DNA from: Deltaproteobacteria bacterium
GTDB taxonomy: Bacteria; Myxococcota_A; Polyangia; Haliangiales; Haliangiaceae
Length of the DNA stretch: 53,254 nt
NCBI GenBank assembly: GCA_025353585.1
Contig: JANXOM010000036.1
Coordinates: 1-53,254, forward strand
Reading direction: 5' to 3'
Positions 45,395 to 53,254 of the stretch are shown here, piece after piece (within the stretch, counting starts at the first letter, position 1; each line of letters begins with the position of its first letter). Made by a program: the position numbers and the translations under genes. The notes below the pieces were generated by a model, which was not told where the DNA came from, did no database searches, and saw nothing but the letters and a program-made list of their open reading frames with translations.

Positions 45395-47059
45395 GTGAAG
45401 CCGACGCCCAAGGCTCGCGCGGGGATCCCGATCGCCGTGAAGCTCGTGCTCGCGACATCGATCGTCGTGGCCTGCGCGGTCGGCGCCGCGACCTGGTTCG
45501 GCCAGACCACCATCGGCGACCTCACGGCCACCCAGATCAAGGAGCGCCGCGCCTCGGGCGAGAAGGGCATCCAGCGCACCTCCGAGCTCGTGACGCAGGC
45601 CGCCGCGCAGGCGATCGCCCACCCCCTCGGCAACGGCCAGCTCGCCGACGTCAAGGTCGCCCTCGACGGCGCCCTCGCCGACGACAAGACCTCGGGCGAC
45701 AACCGCGTCATGTGGATGGTCGTCACCGACCAGAGCGGCGCCACCTACGCCGCCGGCACGCCCCCGGCGCCGGCCCGCCAGAAGGAGCTCGAGGCCCTGC
45801 TCGCGGGCGGCACCACCAGCGACGGCGTCAGCCGCGCGCCGACCTCCACCGACAGCTCGGAGTGGGTCTACGGCACGCCCATCAAGTTCACCGGCGAGGG
45901 CTCTGGCCTCCAGGTCGGCGTCCTGCGCGTCGGCGTCACGACCGCCGGGCTCACCGCGGACCTCTCGAATTCCCTCGCGGACGCCCAGGTCACCGCGAAG
46001 TCGTCGCGCGACCGCGTGTGGCTGGTCTCGCTCGTCATCCTCGCGATCGGCATCGTCCTCGCCGCGCTGCAGGGCGTGCAGGTCGCGCGGCCGATCAAGG
46101 CCCTCACCGTGCAGGCCCAGCGCATCGCGTCCGGCGATCTCCAGGCCCGCGTCGCCGAGGGCCGCGGCGACGAGCTTGGCGCCCTCGCGCGCACGTTCAA
46201 CTTCATGACCGACGAGCTGGTCTCCCTCCTCCACGCGAACGCCACGAAGGTCTCGCTCGAGAAGGAGATGGAGCTCGCCCGCCAGGTCCAGCAGGCGATG
46301 CTCCCGCCCGACACCCTCGATACCCACGGCGCGATCAAGGTCGTCGGCTACTGCCAGCCGGCGTCGAGCTGCGGCGGCGACTGGTGGACCTATCGCAAGA
46401 TGGCCGACGGCCGCATGCTGCTCGTCGTCGGCGACGCCACCGGCCACGGCATCCACTCCGCCATGATCGCGGCCACGGCGCGCGGCGCGGTCGAGGCGCT
46501 CGCCGCCGTCGACGAGCGCCTCCTGACGCCCGACCAGGTCCTCCGCGCGATCGACTCCGCCATCCGCCAGGTCGGCGATCACAACGTGCTCATGACCGCG
46601 TTCGCCGCCGTCTTCGACTCGAACAACGGCGCGCTGCACTACGCCAACGCGGGCCAGAACTTTCCTTACGTCATCAAGCTCGGGGCGGAGCGCATGCTCG
46701 GCGAGGCGAGCATCATCGCGGCCAGCGGCAACCCGCTCGGCGACCGCAACATCCCCGTCGAGATCCGGCGCGGCTCGCTGCAGATGCAGCCGGGCGACCT
46801 GTTCGTCTGCTTCACGGACGGCGTCGTCGAGCGCGCCAACCCGGCGGGCAAGCTGTTCGGCGACCGGCGCCTGCGCGGTGTCCTCACGGGCCAGCCGCTG
46901 ACCGACGACAGCTCGCTGGTCGCGCTGCGCGATCGGCTCGTGGGCCAGCTCGATCGCTACGCCGAGGGCAAGCTCGCCGACGACGACATCACGTTCGTCC
47001 TGTGCCAGTTCGACCCGCAGAGCGTGCGCCCGTCGCGGGTGTCGCGAGGCGCTGCGTGA
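45395..47059 (+). CDS. Membrane SpoIIE/PP2C-type phosphatase with sensor domain
   Basis: 554 aa. TM1 (13-34), a periplasmic sensory region of about 170 residues (Cache-like: WMVVTDQSGATYA), TM2 (about 206-226), HAMP (about 229-280), then a RsbU/SpoIIE phosphatase: LARQVQQAMLPPD, SSCGGDWWTYRKM, VVGDATGHGIHSAM (metal Asp and GHG, about 345-355), MTAFAAVFD, CFTDGVVE (about 471) and DDDITFVL. All metal-binding Asp residues are visible, so it should be an active Ser/Thr phosphatase. It heads a four-gene overlapping operon. Usual anti-anti-sigma partners are absent nearby. TACCAT lies 9 nt before the GTG. Confidence 0.9.
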   Translation: MKPTPKARAGIPIAVKLVLATSIVVACAVGAATWFGQTTIGDLTATQIKERRASGEKGIQRTSELVTQAAAQAIAHPLGNGQLADVKVALDGALADDKTSGDNRVMWMVVTDQSGATYAAGTPPAPARQKELEALLAGGTTSDGVSRAPTSTDSSEWVYGTPIKFTGEGSGLQVGVLRVGVTTAGLTADLSNSLADAQVTAKSSRDRVWLVSLVILAIGIVLAALQGVQVARPIKALTVQAQRIASGDLQARVAEGRGDELGALARTFNFMTDELVSLLHANATKVSLEKEMELARQVQQAMLPPDTLDTHGAIKVVGYCQPASSCGGDWWTYRKMADGRMLLVVGDATGHGIHSAMIAATARGAVEALAAVDERLLTPDQVLRAIDSAIRQVGDHNVLMTAFAAVFDSNNGALHYANAGQNFPYVIKLGAERMLGEASIIAASGNPLGDRNIPVEIRRGSLQMQPGDLFVCFTDGVVERANPAGKLFGDRRLRGVLTGQPLTDDSSLVALRDRLVGQLDRYAEGKLADDDITFVLCQFDPQSVRPSRVSRGAA

Positions 47060-49152
47060 AGCTGGCCCCGCTGGCGGCCCTCCTGCTGGCCGCCCTCCCG
47101 GCGCTCGCGCATGCGGACCCGGCGGCGGTCGATGTCGACGACCTGCCCTCGCTGCCCGCCGCCACCGAGGACAACACCACGCAGGCCACGATGCTGGCCG
47201 CGGCGGCCGCCGAGGAGGACGTCGTCGTGGGCGCCGACAAGCGCGAGCAGTCGCTCGGCAACGTGGCGTCCGCCGTCACGGTCGTCAGCGGCGACCGCAT
47301 CCGGCGCTTCGGATATCGCACCGTCGCCGAGGCGCTCGCCGCCGTCGCCGGCGTCTACACCGTCGACACGCGCATCGTCTATGGCATCGGCATCCGCGGC
47401 CTCGACATCCCCGGCGACTTCAACACGCGCATCCTCGTGCTCGTCGATGGCGCGAGCGTCAACGAGTCCTGGGGCTCGTTCGCTGGCCTCGGCTTCGACT
47501 CGTTCGTCTCGATCGATGACATCGCGCGCATCGAGCTGATCCGCGGCCCGGTGTCGTCCGTGTACGGCACGAACGCGTTCTTCAGCATCGTCAACATCGT
47601 GACCCGCAGCGCGAGCGAGACGCCGCACGCCTGGGGCCGCGTCGCCATCAACTCGATCAACGGCGTCATCGGCACGGCCGGCTTCGCGGAGGGCAGCGTC
47701 GGCCGCGGCATCCGCGGGACCGTGCAGGCGATGGACCGCATCGGCGAGACGCTCAGCCTCGCGAACGTCGGCAACGGGCTCGAGGGGGACGGCGCCAATC
47801 AGGTCGCGGTCTCGCTCGCCGGCCGCTACGACGGCTCGTTCGCGCAGCTCCGCGCGTTCCGCAACCGCCGCGACTCGCCGTTCGCGCCTTACAACGGCGA
47901 TCCCGCCGCGCCCACGCCGTACTCGCTCTACAACACGCAGCTCCTCGCCGAGGTCGGCCACACCGAGGAGCTCTCGAAGCGCCTCTCGGTCACCGGGCGC
48001 GTCTACGCGAACCTCTACGAGTTCCAGGATCATATCGTCCAGGACCCGACCCTCGTCGGGGCGCCGCCGTTCGACGACTTCGGCGATGGCCGCACGTACG
48101 GCGTCGAGGTCCGCGGCCGTTACGAGGTCGTCGCGCCGCAAAAGCTCGGCCTCACGATCGGCGGCGAGACCAACTACAACCAGACCACCAGCCACAGCTA
48201 CACCGAGGACGGAACGGGCCACGAGGCCGCCGGCGGCACCAACATCCCGGTCAACTTCAACATCGAGGGCGTGTACGCCGAGGTCGATGGCCAGCCCCTC
48301 GACGAGGTCGGCTTCACGGCCGGCGTCCGCTACGACCGCAACTCCGCGATCGACGCCAACGTGTCGCCGCGCGCGGCGCTCTTCCTGCAGAAGCCCGAGA
48401 AGTACGGCCTCAAGCTCCTGTTCGCGCAAGGCTTCCGCAACCCGAGCGCGTTCGAGGCGTTCTTCACGGATGATGCGAGCTTCGCCAAACCCGTCGATCT
48501 ACACGCCGAGAAGATCAGCTCCTTCGAGGCCGTCGCGTGGGTCAAGCCAACGCCGGGCCTCTCGCTGCGCGTCTCCGGCTTCTACTGGGACGCGACCGGC
48601 ATCATCGAGGCCCTCGCGGTCACCGGCGGCCTGCTGCAGTTCACGAACGTCGGCGAGTACGTCAGCGAAGGCACCGAGGTCGAGGGCTCGTACCGCAACA
48701 GCCGCGGCTGGTACGCGTTCGGCGGCGGCGCGTACGCGCGCGTCGGCAGCACCGACGTCGGCCAGCACGGCGAGGTCGGCTACGACAACGTGCCGAACGC
48801 GCCCGCGCTCACGGGCGGCGCCGGCGTCTCGACGCCGAAGCTCTTCGACGTCGGCCACCTGAGCCTGGAGGGCCGCTACATCGGCGAGCGCTCGGTGCGG
48901 CCCGGGATCACCGGCCAGGTGCTGCCCGAATCGCCGGGCTGGTTCGGCGTGAACGCGAACCTCTACATCCCGAACCTGCACGGCTTCGATCTGACGATCG
49001 GCGTGCGCAACCTCGTCGGCAAGCGCGACCTCGTCGTCGTGCCGGGCGACTACGATCGCTTCGACAAGACGGGCGAAACCGTCGCCCGCATCCCGCGCAT
49101 CCCGGGCGAAGGGAGGGAGCTCTTTGCGAAGCTTGGCTATTCTTTCCACTAG
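47056..49152 (+). CDS. TonB-dependent outer-membrane receptor
   Basis: 698 aa, typical length. GTG start overlaps the phosphatase stop (GTGA). Signal peptide MKLAPLAALLLAALPALAHA; then a TonB-box-like EEDVVVGADKREQS; plug domain (VASAVTVVSGDRIRRFGYRT, IGIRGLDIPGDFNTRILVLV, RIELIRGPVSSVYGTNAFFS); then about 520 residues of barrel strands ending LFAKLGYSFH. Imports a scarce nutrient, for example a metal complex, with proton-motive force from TonB-ExbBD (not in the window). The ligand is unknown. Coupled genes on both sides suggest it works with the TPR and PhnD-like proteins. Confidence 0.9.
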   Translation: MKLAPLAALLLAALPALAHADPAAVDVDDLPSLPAATEDNTTQATMLAAAAAEEDVVVGADKREQSLGNVASAVTVVSGDRIRRFGYRTVAEALAAVAGVYTVDTRIVYGIGIRGLDIPGDFNTRILVLVDGASVNESWGSFAGLGFDSFVSIDDIARIELIRGPVSSVYGTNAFFSIVNIVTRSASETPHAWGRVAINSINGVIGTAGFAEGSVGRGIRGTVQAMDRIGETLSLANVGNGLEGDGANQVAVSLAGRYDGSFAQLRAFRNRRDSPFAPYNGDPAAPTPYSLYNTQLLAEVGHTEELSKRLSVTGRVYANLYEFQDHIVQDPTLVGAPPFDDFGDGRTYGVEVRGRYEVVAPQKLGLTIGGETNYNQTTSHSYTEDGTGHEAAGGTNIPVNFNIEGVYAEVDGQPLDEVGFTAGVRYDRNSAIDANVSPRAALFLQKPEKYGLKLLFAQGFRNPSAFEAFFTDDASFAKPVDLHAEKISSFEAVAWVKPTPGLSLRVSGFYWDATGIIEALAVTGGLLQFTNVGEYVSEGTEVEGSYRNSRGWYAFGGGAYARVGSTDVGQHGEVGYDNVPNAPALTGGAGVSTPKLFDVGHLSLEGRYIGERSVRPGITGQVLPESPGWFGVNANLYIPNLHGFDLTIGVRNLVGKRDLVVVPGDYDRFDKTGETVARIPRIPGEGRELFAKLGYSFH
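49111..49119 (+). promoter_or_regulatory. GGGAGGGAG ribosome site fixing a TTG start
   Basis: A doubled GGGAG lies 4 nt before TTG 49124, inside the end of the receptor gene. It justifies the unusual TTG start of the TPR gene. Confidence 0.65.
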
Positions 49153-51526
49153 CCTCGCCGTCGCGCTCTTCTCGTCCGCAGCCCACGCGCAGCGGCCGAA
49201 CCAGGGCGAGGACGAGTCGGCGGCGCTCGTCACCGAGGGCCGCAGCGCGCTTCGCAGCGGCAAGCTCGACGACGCGGCGAACGCGTTGACGCAGGCGATC
49301 ACGCTCAACCCGCGGCGCGTCGAGGCGTACGTGTTGCTCTCGGCCGTCCTCGCCGCGCGCAAGGAGTACGGCAAGGGCGTGGCGCTGATGCGCACCGCGC
49401 AGACGCTCGCGCCCACGGATCCCGAGGTGCTGACCGCGCTCGGCACGCAGCTCGTGCTCTCGGGCGACGTCGCGGCCGGCCTGCCGCTCCTCGAGCAGGT
49501 CGTCGCGAAGAATCCGGAGCGGTACGACGCGCAGCTGCTCCTCGGCCATCGCTGGCACGAGGAGGGCCGGTGGCCCGACGCGATCACGGCCCTCGAGGGC
49601 TACTTCGCGCACCGGCCCGAGGAGCTCGCGCCGCAGGACGCGCCGCACCGCATCGACCTGGCGGACGCGTACCTGCGCGCGCGCCAGCCCGCGAAGGCGC
49701 TCGGGTTGTTCGAACAGGCGGCGACCGAGCGCAAGACGGACCTGCGCGCTCGCATCGGCGTGGCGTGGGCGACGGCCGCGCTCGATTGTAAGAAGGCGCG
49801 CCCGCTGCTGCGCGACCTCGAGCCGATCGCGGAGCAGCACCCCGAGGTGTGGCTCGTGGACGGCGAGTGCGCGCTCGCGCTCGGCGATTCGGGCGTCGCG
49901 CTCGCGCAGGGGCGCAAGTACCTCGACCGCGTGCCCAAAGCGGGCGCGGCGGGGCACGCGCTCGTCGGCGAGGCGCAGGCCGCGCGCGGGAACCTGCCCG
50001 ACGCACGCAAGAAGCTGATGACGGCCCGCGAGCTCGAGCCCGCTCGGCGGCGCTGGGCCGTGCGGCTCGCGGCGGTGCTGCGGCGCGCCGGCGACCTGCC
50101 GGGCGCGATCGCGGCGCTCGACGAGATCGGCGCGCCGACCCCGATCGCGATCGATCGCGACTGGTGGGTCGAGATGGGGGAGGCGATGGTCGCGAAGGGT
50201 GACGCGGCGGGCGCGGCCGCGAAGATCCAGCCGGCCGTCGCGGAGCTGCCGACCGACGCGCCGCTGCACACGATCTATGGCGCCGCGCTGCTCGCGACCG
50301 GCAAGGCCGATGAGGCCGTGGCCGCGCTGGACGCGGCCGAGCAGGCCCAGAGCACGCCGCGGTCGAAGAGGCTGCTCGCCGAGGCGCTGACCACGGTCGC
50401 GGTGGCGAAGCTGTCCGCCAACGACGCGGCGGGCGCGGCCCCGCTCCTCGAGCGCGCGGATCTGCTCGACGGCAACGCGCTCGTGTGGCGGGACCTCGGC
50501 ATCGCGCGCCTCGCGCTCGGCAAGACGGACCAGGCGGTGGTCGTGCTCGACCGCGCGACGAGGGCGGATCCGGCGCCGCTGACGGCGATGCTCGCGGCGC
50601 GCGCCCACGCGCTGTCCGGCGATGTCGCGGGGGCGCGGCCGATCTACGAGCGCGCGCTCGCGGCGGAGAAAGACGGCGGCGTCGAGATCGCGCTCGACTG
50701 GGCCGCGAGCGAGCTCGCCGGCGGCGATCCGATCGTCGCGATGACCGCGCTCGAGCGCACGGCCCCGTCCGCGAAGACCGGGCCCCTCGCGGCGCGCCAC
50801 AAGGCCGCGCTCGCCGATGCGCGCCACGCGGCCGGGCTCGCGGCGCTCCGCGCGGGCAACCCGACGCGCGCGGTGGAGCTCCTGCGCGCCTCCGCGGCGG
50901 CCGACAACGCGGTCTCCACGCGCTGCGATCTCGCGCTCGCGACGGTCGTCGTCGGCGAGCCGACCGCGGCCACGGCGGCGCTGCGGGCGATCAGCGGGCA
51001 GAGCTGTCCGTTTCCGGCGCCGGCCGATACGCAGGCCGTGCCGATCCTCCTCGCGTTCACGGACGGCCTGAACCCGCGACAGGCGGCGCGCGCGCTCGAC
51101 CGGCTCAACGCGCTCGCCGGCAAGTCGACGGGCGCGGCCGCGGCGCTGTTGAACACGGCGGTGCGCGTGGTCGCGCTGAACGCGGCGCAGGACGCGTATC
51201 GCAACAACGATCTCGGCAAGACAAAGAAGTTCCTGGCCCAGGCCCGCAACGTCAACGCGCGCATCGGGAACGACGAGGTCGCCGTCGACCTCGCGGTGGT
51301 GGACCTCGTGGACGGCCGGCTCGACGCGGCGATCGGTCAGCTCGAGCGGATGGCGCAGAAGCTGCCCGAAGCGCTCGTGAACCTCGGCGTCGCCTACGAG
51401 CGCAAGGGTGATCCGCAGAAGGCGCTCGATGCGTGGCGGCGCGCGCGCAAGCTCGGCGTCCGGTTCGGGCCGCTGACGGAGTGGATCGAGGCGAAGGAGC
51501 GGATCTACGGGGAGGCGGCACCATGA
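49124..51526 (+). CDS. Exported TPR-repeat protein
   Basis: 800 aa, TTG start with strong GGGAGGGAG; the first 29 bp overlap the receptor. Signal peptide MRSLAILSTSLAVALFSSAAHA, then continuous TPR units (LDDAANALTQAITLNPRRVE, YGKGVALMRTAQTLAPTDPE, DAAGAAPLLERADLLDGNAL, TDQAVVVLDRATRADP, GDPQKALDAWRRARKLG). It is predicted periplasmic or outer-membrane associated, a scaffold for assembling the receptor and binding protein. No enzyme motif. The ATG of the next gene overlaps its stop (ATGA). Confidence 0.82.
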   Translation: MRSLAILSTSLAVALFSSAAHAQRPNQGEDESAALVTEGRSALRSGKLDDAANALTQAITLNPRRVEAYVLLSAVLAARKEYGKGVALMRTAQTLAPTDPEVLTALGTQLVLSGDVAAGLPLLEQVVAKNPERYDAQLLLGHRWHEEGRWPDAITALEGYFAHRPEELAPQDAPHRIDLADAYLRARQPAKALGLFEQAATERKTDLRARIGVAWATAALDCKKARPLLRDLEPIAEQHPEVWLVDGECALALGDSGVALAQGRKYLDRVPKAGAAGHALVGEAQAARGNLPDARKKLMTARELEPARRRWAVRLAAVLRRAGDLPGAIAALDEIGAPTPIAIDRDWWVEMGEAMVAKGDAAGAAAKIQPAVAELPTDAPLHTIYGAALLATGKADEAVAALDAAEQAQSTPRSKRLLAEALTTVAVAKLSANDAAGAAPLLERADLLDGNALVWRDLGIARLALGKTDQAVVVLDRATRADPAPLTAMLAARAHALSGDVAGARPIYERALAAEKDGGVEIALDWAASELAGGDPIVAMTALERTAPSAKTGPLAARHKAALADARHAAGLAALRAGNPTRAVELLRASAAADNAVSTRCDLALATVVVGEPTAATAALRAISGQSCPFPAPADTQAVPILLAFTDGLNPRQAARALDRLNALAGKSTGAAAALLNTAVRVVALNAAQDAYRNNDLGKTKKFLAQARNVNARIGNDEVAVDLAVVDLVDGRLDAAIGQLERMAQKLPEALVNLGVAYERKGDPQKALDAWRRARKLGVRFGPLTEWIEAKERIYGEAAP

Positions 51527-52440
51527 GGGCTCTGATCGTCGCGCTGTCGGTCACCGTCATCGTCGCCCACGGCGCCGCGGTGCCCTCCGCCGCGCGCGCG
51601 GACACCCTGACCGTGGGCCTGTTCGCGCCGACCGCCCCGTTCCCCTCCACGCCCGCGCGCCTCGAGCTCGCGACGAAGCTCGGCAATGCGCTCGGCGCCG
51701 CCCTCGGCGGCACCGGCGTCGGCAAGGTGTTCGCGCGCGCCGGCGACTTCCAGGCCTCGGTCAAGAAGGGCGACGTCACGGTCGCGCTCGTCGACGCCGC
51801 GTACCTCGCGAGCGCCGGTGGTAACTACACCGTGATCGCGGAGGCCACGCGCGGCGGCGAGTCCGTCCACGGCTGGCAGCTCGTCGCGCGCAACGTCGAC
51901 AAGATCTCCGCGCTCAAGGGCAAGCACGTCCTCGTCCCGAGCATCGGTGGCCGCGAATCCGACTTCTTGCTCAACGTCCTCCTCGGGGGCGAGGTGGGCA
52001 AGGACTACTTCGGCAAGCTCGACGCGGCTCCCGACACGGCCTCGGCCCTCGCCGCGATCGGCCTCGGCAAGGCGGACGCGGCCGTCGTGCCGGCGAGCGT
52101 GGACCTCCCGGCCGGCGTCGTGACCGTGCTCAAGCTGCCCGCGCTCGCGGGGCCCGTCCTCGTCGCGTACGGCGCCGTCACGCCCGCCCAGCGCCAGACC
52201 CTCGCCACGGCCGCGGCCGCGTTCCACGGCGACACCACCGTCGGCGGCTTTCGGGCCGGCGACGCCGAGTCGGTGCGCGCCATCGCCCGCCGCTTCTCGG
52301 TGCCGGTCAAGCGCGGGCCGCTCGCGGTCCCCGCCGCGCGCCTCGTCGTCGGCGAGCTGGTCGAGGGCCGCTCGTTTGCCATCGAGCGGACGGCGGTGAC
52401 CGCGTTCGCGATCGCGCCCGCCGTCGACACGAAGAAGTAA
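51523..52440 (+). CDS. PhnD/SsuA-like periplasmic binding protein
   Basis: 305 aa. Signal peptide MRALIVALSVTVIVAHGAAVPSAARA. The body fits type 2 periplasmic binding proteins of the PhnD family: TLTVGLFAPTAPFPSTPARL, DFQASVKKGDVTVALVDAAYL, HGWQLVARNVDKISALKGKH, ESDFLLNVLLGG and ASALAAIGLGKADAAVVPAS. Such proteins bind phosphonates or other small oxyanions for ABC importers, but no permease or ATPase gene follows. It may deliver to a sensor or to the receptor next door. ATGA overlap with the TPR gene. Confidence 0.82.
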   Translation: MRALIVALSVTVIVAHGAAVPSAARADTLTVGLFAPTAPFPSTPARLELATKLGNALGAALGGTGVGKVFARAGDFQASVKKGDVTVALVDAAYLASAGGNYTVIAEATRGGESVHGWQLVARNVDKISALKGKHVLVPSIGGRESDFLLNVLLGGEVGKDYFGKLDAAPDTASALAAIGLGKADAAVVPASVDLPAGVVTVLKLPALAGPVLVAYGAVTPAQRQTLATAAAAFHGDTTVGGFRAGDAESVRAIARRFSVPVKRGPLAVPAARLVVGELVEGRSFAIERTAVTAFAIAPAVDTKK

Positions 52441-52485
52441 GGAACCGCCAGGGCGTCAGGCGGTTTGAAACGGGTGCGAGTGCGC

Positions 52486-52491
52486 TAGGCT
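52486..52491 (+). promoter_or_regulatory. Leaderless-type -10 (TAGGCT-N6-GTG)
   Basis: TAGGCT, CGGGGG, then the GTG of pepQ. TTGAAA 15 nt upstream (52465-52470) may be the -35. Confidence 0.5.
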
Positions 52492-52497
52492 CGGGGG

Positions 52498-53254
52498 GTG
52501 ACGACGACCGCCTCCACGTACTCCGCGCACCTCCAGACGCTGCAACAGGGCACCGAGGCCGCGCTCGCCGCGCATGGCTTCGATGCGCTCGTCCTGTGCA
52601 GCGGGGCCCAGACCTCGAAGAACCGCTTCGACGACCAGTCGTGGCCGCTCTCCCCGACGCCGGCCTACTCGCACTGGGTCCCGTTCGCCGAGCCGGACTC
52701 CTACGTCGTCATCCGCCCGGGCCACCGCCCGACCCTCGTGCGCACGATCGTCGAGGACTTCTGGGAGACCCCGGCGCCTCCGGAGAGCGATCACTTCTGG
52801 GCGAGCTTCGAGCTCGTCGAGGTCCCGCACGGGCACGCGGGCGACGCGCTGCCGGGCGGCAAGGTCGCCGTCATCACGCGCGATCCGCACGCGTCGCCGC
52901 CGGGCGCGGTGAACCCGGCGCCGCTCGTCGCCGCGCTCGATCTCCTGCGCACGCGCAAGTCGGCGTACGAGATCCAGTGCCTCGTGGAGGCGAGCGCGCG
53001 CGGCATCGCCGGCCATCGCGCCGCGGCCGCCCGGTTCGGCTCGGGCGAGCCCGTCAGCGAGCTCGAGCTCCACCTCGCGTACCTCGAGGCGTCCGGGCAG
53101 GACGACGCGTGGACGCCGTACAAGAACATCGTGGCGCTCGGCGCCCATGCGGCGGTCCTTCACTACATCGCGTACGAGACGAAGAAGGTCAGCGGCGACA
53201 CGTCGCTGCTCGTGGACGCGGGCGCCCGTTACCTCGGCTACGGCAGCGACATCA
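52498..53254 (+). CDS. pepQ: Xaa-Pro dipeptidase, M24B (runs off window)
   Basis: First 252 codons. N-terminal creatinase-like domain (YSAHLQTLQQGTEAALAAHG, ALVLCSGAQTSKNRFDDQSW, PLSPTPAYSHWVPF) and the start of the metallopeptidase domain (NIVALGAHAAVLHY, LLVDAGARYLGYGSDI), which contains the first metal-binding Asp of DAGA. Sequence order matches E. coli PepQ, which cleaves Xaa-Pro dipeptides. The remaining metal ligands lie beyond the window. GTG start with TAGGCT 6 nt upstream. Confidence 0.88.
   Translation, partial: MTTTASTYSAHLQTLQQGTEAALAAHGFDALVLCSGAQTSKNRFDDQSWPLSPTPAYSHWVPFAEPDSYVVIRPGHRPTLVRTIVEDFWETPAPPESDHFWASFELVEVPHGHAGDALPGGKVAVITRDPHASPPGAVNPAPLVAALDLLRTRKSAYEIQCLVEASARGIAGHRAAAARFGSGEPVSELELHLAYLEASGQDDAWTPYKNIVALGAHAAVLHYIAYETKKVSGDTSLLVDAGARYLGYGSDI

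Noticed and set aside
48908..50827. 639-aa minus-strand frame over the receptor and TPR genes
   Set aside because: Shadow frame; it crosses two well-supported genes and has no domain.

Overview
The window is one continuous stretch of very GC-rich, gene-dense chromosomal DNA from what looks like a myxobacterium (Myxococcota). The evidence is a protein with arrays of MopE-type CNGxDDDCDGxxDE repeats and a MYXO-CTERM-like tail, many small Cys-rich lipoproteins with GSGSGS or DAP-type linkers, a Gly-rich RRM protein, and large secreted repeat proteins. A lineage near Kofleriaceae/Haliangium is my inference and was not tested. HemF (O2-dependent), class 2 PyrD and TonB-dependent uptake suggest an aerobic Gram-negative cell. 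I found no rRNA, tRNA, IS element, phage or CRISPR array.

Layout. 1-10.9 kb: an edge-truncated AMIN-domain (PilQ-like) gene, a vWA lipoprotein, a GNAT, two paralogous Gly-rich lipoproteins flanking def, pyrD, then a minus-strand run of small lipoproteins that includes a second paralogous family. 10.7-14.7 kb: a giant helical-repeat protein and a small downstream gene. 14.9-24.6 kb: RRM protein, RluD-type pseudouridine synthase, Old Yellow Enzyme, HAD phosphatase, thyA, a putative beta-barrel protein, folA, a lipoprotein, an ABC1/UbiB kinase and hemF. 24.8-31.6 kb: a ribbon-helix-helix protein followed by three hairpins and a 475-bp non-coding stretch, then queF, a cyclopropane-fatty-acid synthase, and a converging overlapping operon (hydrolase, lipoprotein, FAD oxidoreductase, DUF1365, DUF4259 with a histone-H1-like tail). 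31.7-37.3 kb: a MerR-TPR fusion, an ECF42-like sigma factor beside a 5'-truncated YCII/DGPF gene, feoAB under an apparent Fur box, and an HNH endonuclease. 37.4-44.7 kb: an acyl-CoA dehydrogenase with an N-terminal extension and two overlapping MopE-repeat genes, the second carrying a formylglycine-generating-enzyme-like fold split by a carbohydrate-binding-like domain. 44.8-53.3 kb: a DTW tRNA-modifying enzyme, then a tightly overlapping operon of SpoIIE-type phosphatase, TonB-dependent receptor, TPR protein and PhnD-like binding protein, then the start of pepQ.

Two observations stand out. First, about a dozen genes have a TAnnnT hexamer 6-7 nt before the start codon and no Shine-Dalgarno sequence, which suggests that leaderless mRNAs are common here. 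It also settles several ambiguous starts. Second, the phosphatase-receptor-TPR-binding-protein operon looks like an undescribed envelope uptake/sensing module. Its four genes all overlap (GTGA, 29 bp, ATGA), yet it has no ABC transporter and no anti-sigma partner.
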